Shown here: positions 62,614-64,000 of the stretch, in pieces
Layout of the letters: every line of letters begins with the position of its first letter
Position numbering within the stretch: position 1 is the first letter of the stretch
NCBI RefSeq assembly: GCF_000350225.1
Contig: NW_005178979.1
Location: 187,352-251,351, forward strand
Length of the DNA stretch: 64,000 nucleotides
Reading direction: 5' to 3'
DNA from: Chondrus crispus
Taxonomy: Eukaryota; Rhodophyta; Florideophyceae; Gigartinales; Gigartinaceae
Notes under the pieces: model-generated
What the model saw: only the letters and a program-made list of their open reading frames with translations
Told to the model about the DNA's origin: nothing
The model's database searches: none
Program-made: the position numbers and the translations under genes

Positions 62614-63342
62614 TCATACCCACACAAGTTTCCACAGCTGAGCCAAATACTGGGCAATCTCACTCGTCCCCATCTTGGACTCCCCAAACAACCTATCAAC
62701 AAAGGTAATGGGGACTTCCTTAATACTGTAGCCCATCTTCCTCGCCCTTACAATGATCTCCATCTGGAACACATACCCACGGGCCTCCATCTTTTGCATA
62801 ATACTCTCAAAGCAGTCCCTCCTATACAGGCGAAAGCTGCCTGTCAAATCCGACACGCCGGGCTGCAACATGACATGTGCGAGATAGTTTGCGACGCGGG
62901 AGACAAGCTTTCTCCTCAGCGTCCACCCGTGCACCCCGCCCTCGCTGACGTAGCGGGTGCCCGTAACAATGTCGCAGCCAGTCTCCCGCTGCATCTTCAC
63001 AAACTGCGGAATAAACTTTGGGTGGTGCGACATGTCGGCGTCCAAGATGAGGACAAAGTTGCCGGTGGCGTGCTTGATGCCATGCATGTAGGCCGAGCCG
63101 AGTCCCTGGCGGCTGGGACGCGGGGCGAGCACGACCTTGCGCGGGCCGAAGTCTGCCTGCAGCGCGCGGGCCACGGCCTGCGTGCCGTCGGGGGAGGCGT
63201 CGTCGACGATGATGATTTCGTAGTCGGCGTCGATGGAGGCGAATGCGGCGTCCAGAAAGTAGATCATGTACGGCAGGTTTTCGCGCTCATTGTACGTGGG
63301 CAGCAGCACGGAGAACTTATCGGCGGTTGCGTTAGGCGGCAT
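62614..63342 (-). CDS. DPM1: dolichol-phosphate mannosyltransferase catalytic subunit
   Basis: It transfers mannose from GDP-mannose to dolichol phosphate at the ER, providing the donor for N-glycans, GPI anchors and O-mannosylation. From ATG 63342 the product has 242 residues, close to the DPM1 norm. Motifs: SVLLPTYNERENLP, IIIVDDASPDGT (about 43-54), the metal-binding LILDADMSHHP (about 98-108), RYVSEGGVHGW, DLTGSFRLYRR, GYVFQMEI and VDRLFGESKMG. There is no C-terminal membrane segment, so it is of the type that needs the small DPM2/DPM3 subunits. An in-frame ATG at 63564 would add 74 basic, Ser/Pro-rich residues; the shorter start fits the family. Confidence 0.95.
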   Translation of the reverse strand: MPPNATADKFSVLLPTYNERENLPYMIYFLDAAFASIDADYEIIIVDDASPDGTQAVARALQADFGPRKVVLAPRPSRQGLGSAYMHGIKHATGNFVLILDADMSHHPKFIPQFVKMQRETGCDIVTGTRYVSEGGVHGWTLRRKLVSRVANYLAHVMLQPGVSDLTGSFRLYRRDCFESIMQKMEARGYVFQMEIIVRARKMGYSIKEVPITFVDRLFGESKMGTSEIAQYLAQLWKLVWV

Positions 63343-63932
63343 GGTGGCGGGGTGCGGCGTGGTGCGGAGACGCTGGGGGGGCTGTCGGGTAGGGGAACGA
63401 CGGCGGGGAGTGGAGGCTGGGGTTGGTATCGTGGGGGGCGTCTTCGCCTGACGGTGGGCACGACAGGGAGTTGACTGAGTGGGGCCCGCCCGGTGTCCAC
63501 GCTTCTTTGCATGCGATGAACTGTTCGGTAAAAACGAGCGTTTCCGCGCGCCATATGGTGCCATATGTTCTGAATCCGCCCGGCGTTTCTAGAACGGCAA
63601 CGAGCCCCCGTCATGTTATGCTGACGTGGCGCGGCATCGAGGATGCGCCCCTTGCGCGCGCGGGAAGGGCGAGGCCGCGAGGGAGAAGACGAGCGCGCGT
63701 TGCCGCGCGTTTGCAAGGTTGGGGTGGGTAACGGTAAATTAAGTGTTTACTTCTGCTGTAGGTCGTTAGCTTCTGTCCCAGGACGCGCCTTCCGCTGCAC
63801 GCAACCCGGCACCGGGCGGCGGCTGCGCAGCGCGGCGCGGCGGGGCGGCAGCGCGCGCGCGCGCGCGCGGCATGCGGGCGGTCCTCCACGGCGGCCTCGC
63901 GGCAACACGGTCGCTCAGCGCGGGGCAGGGCG
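63343..63932. other. upstream region of DPM1, GC-rich, with a (GC)n run
   Basis: No supported gene. It should hold the DPM1 promoter. A GC dinucleotide run occupies 63851-63869. The plus- and minus-strand open frames here are products of high GC. Confidence 0.5.
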
Positions 63933-64000
63933 CTACGCCGGGCTATCCGGGATGAAGTCGACGAGCATATCGTGCCCCTCTACATGGACGACGTCCCCCT
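63933..64000 (-). CDS. possible C-terminus of a minus-strand gene, cut by the window
   Basis: The minus strand is open from the window edge to a TAG at 63933-63935, ending DMLVDFIPDSPA. The short peptide reads like a genuine protein end, but too little is present to identify it. Confidence 0.3.
   Translation of the reverse strand, partial: GDVVHVEGHDMLVDFIPDSPA

Overview
The window looks like nuclear DNA of a eukaryote, most likely a florideophyte red alga such as Chondrus; this is an inference, since no rRNA or marker gene fixes the species. The reasons are a run of intronless, closely spaced nuclear genes with organelle-type N-terminal extensions at the right end, and about 56 kb of nested, mutually broken transposable elements of several eukaryotic classes. 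No tRNA, rRNA or CRISPR array was seen.

Layout. 0.2-1.8 kb: a broken coding region of unknown function (minus). 2.0-4.35 kb: the 3' end of a Ty3/gypsy element with its LTR (plus). 4.35-9.39 kb: a 5'-truncated Ty1/copia element with its 3' LTR (Copia1, plus). 9.6-10.2 kb: a zinc-finger-like open frame without a start codon. 10.498-27.245 kb: a complete 16.7-kb Ty3/gypsy chromovirus (Gypsy1, minus) with two 622-bp LTRs and a perfect GTTAG target duplication, inserted into a reverse-oriented copia LTR. It has a gag, protease, RT-RNase H and integrase-chromodomain region, a solo LTR and another insertion inside pol, and a 6.5-kb extra block between pol and the 3' LTR that carries a long antisense gene. 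28.7-29.5 kb: fragments of another gag-like gene. 29.5-34.58 kb: a truncated relative of Gypsy1 (Gypsy2, minus), abutting a pogo-type transposase pseudogene and a charged coiled-coil pseudogene (34.58-36.35 kb). 37.543-45.898 kb: a second Ty1/copia element (Copia2, plus) with 373/374-bp LTRs, a gypsy solo LTR, and an antisense gene remnant with a cysteine-peptidase-like motif pattern beside the 3' LTR. 46.8-48.95 kb: a piggyBac-type pseudogene. 49.05-49.42 kb: a CENP-B/pogo DNA-binding fragment. 49.5-50.35 kb: an internally deleted Mutator-like element with about 46-bp inverted repeats. 50.4-56.34 kb: two PIF/Harbinger elements in tandem, each a Myb-like gene and a DDE transposase gene arranged tail to tail; both transposase frames are intact.

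56.8-63.3 kb is a compact host gene cluster: a secreted malectin-domain protein, an organellar KsgA-type rRNA dimethyladenosine transferase, an organellar MnmG/GidA tRNA-modification enzyme, a DUF4291 protein and the DPM1 subunit of dolichol-phosphate-mannose synthase. KsgA and MnmG both serve organelle translation; DPM1 and malectin both relate to ER glycan biology, but nothing in the sequence shows coordinated control.

Three themes stand out. Both full-length LTR elements carry antisense genes between pol and the 3' LTR. A stem-loop next to the polypurine tract recurs in four gypsy 3' ends with partly compensatory base changes. Several very clean inverted duplications are scattered over the repeat-rich part.
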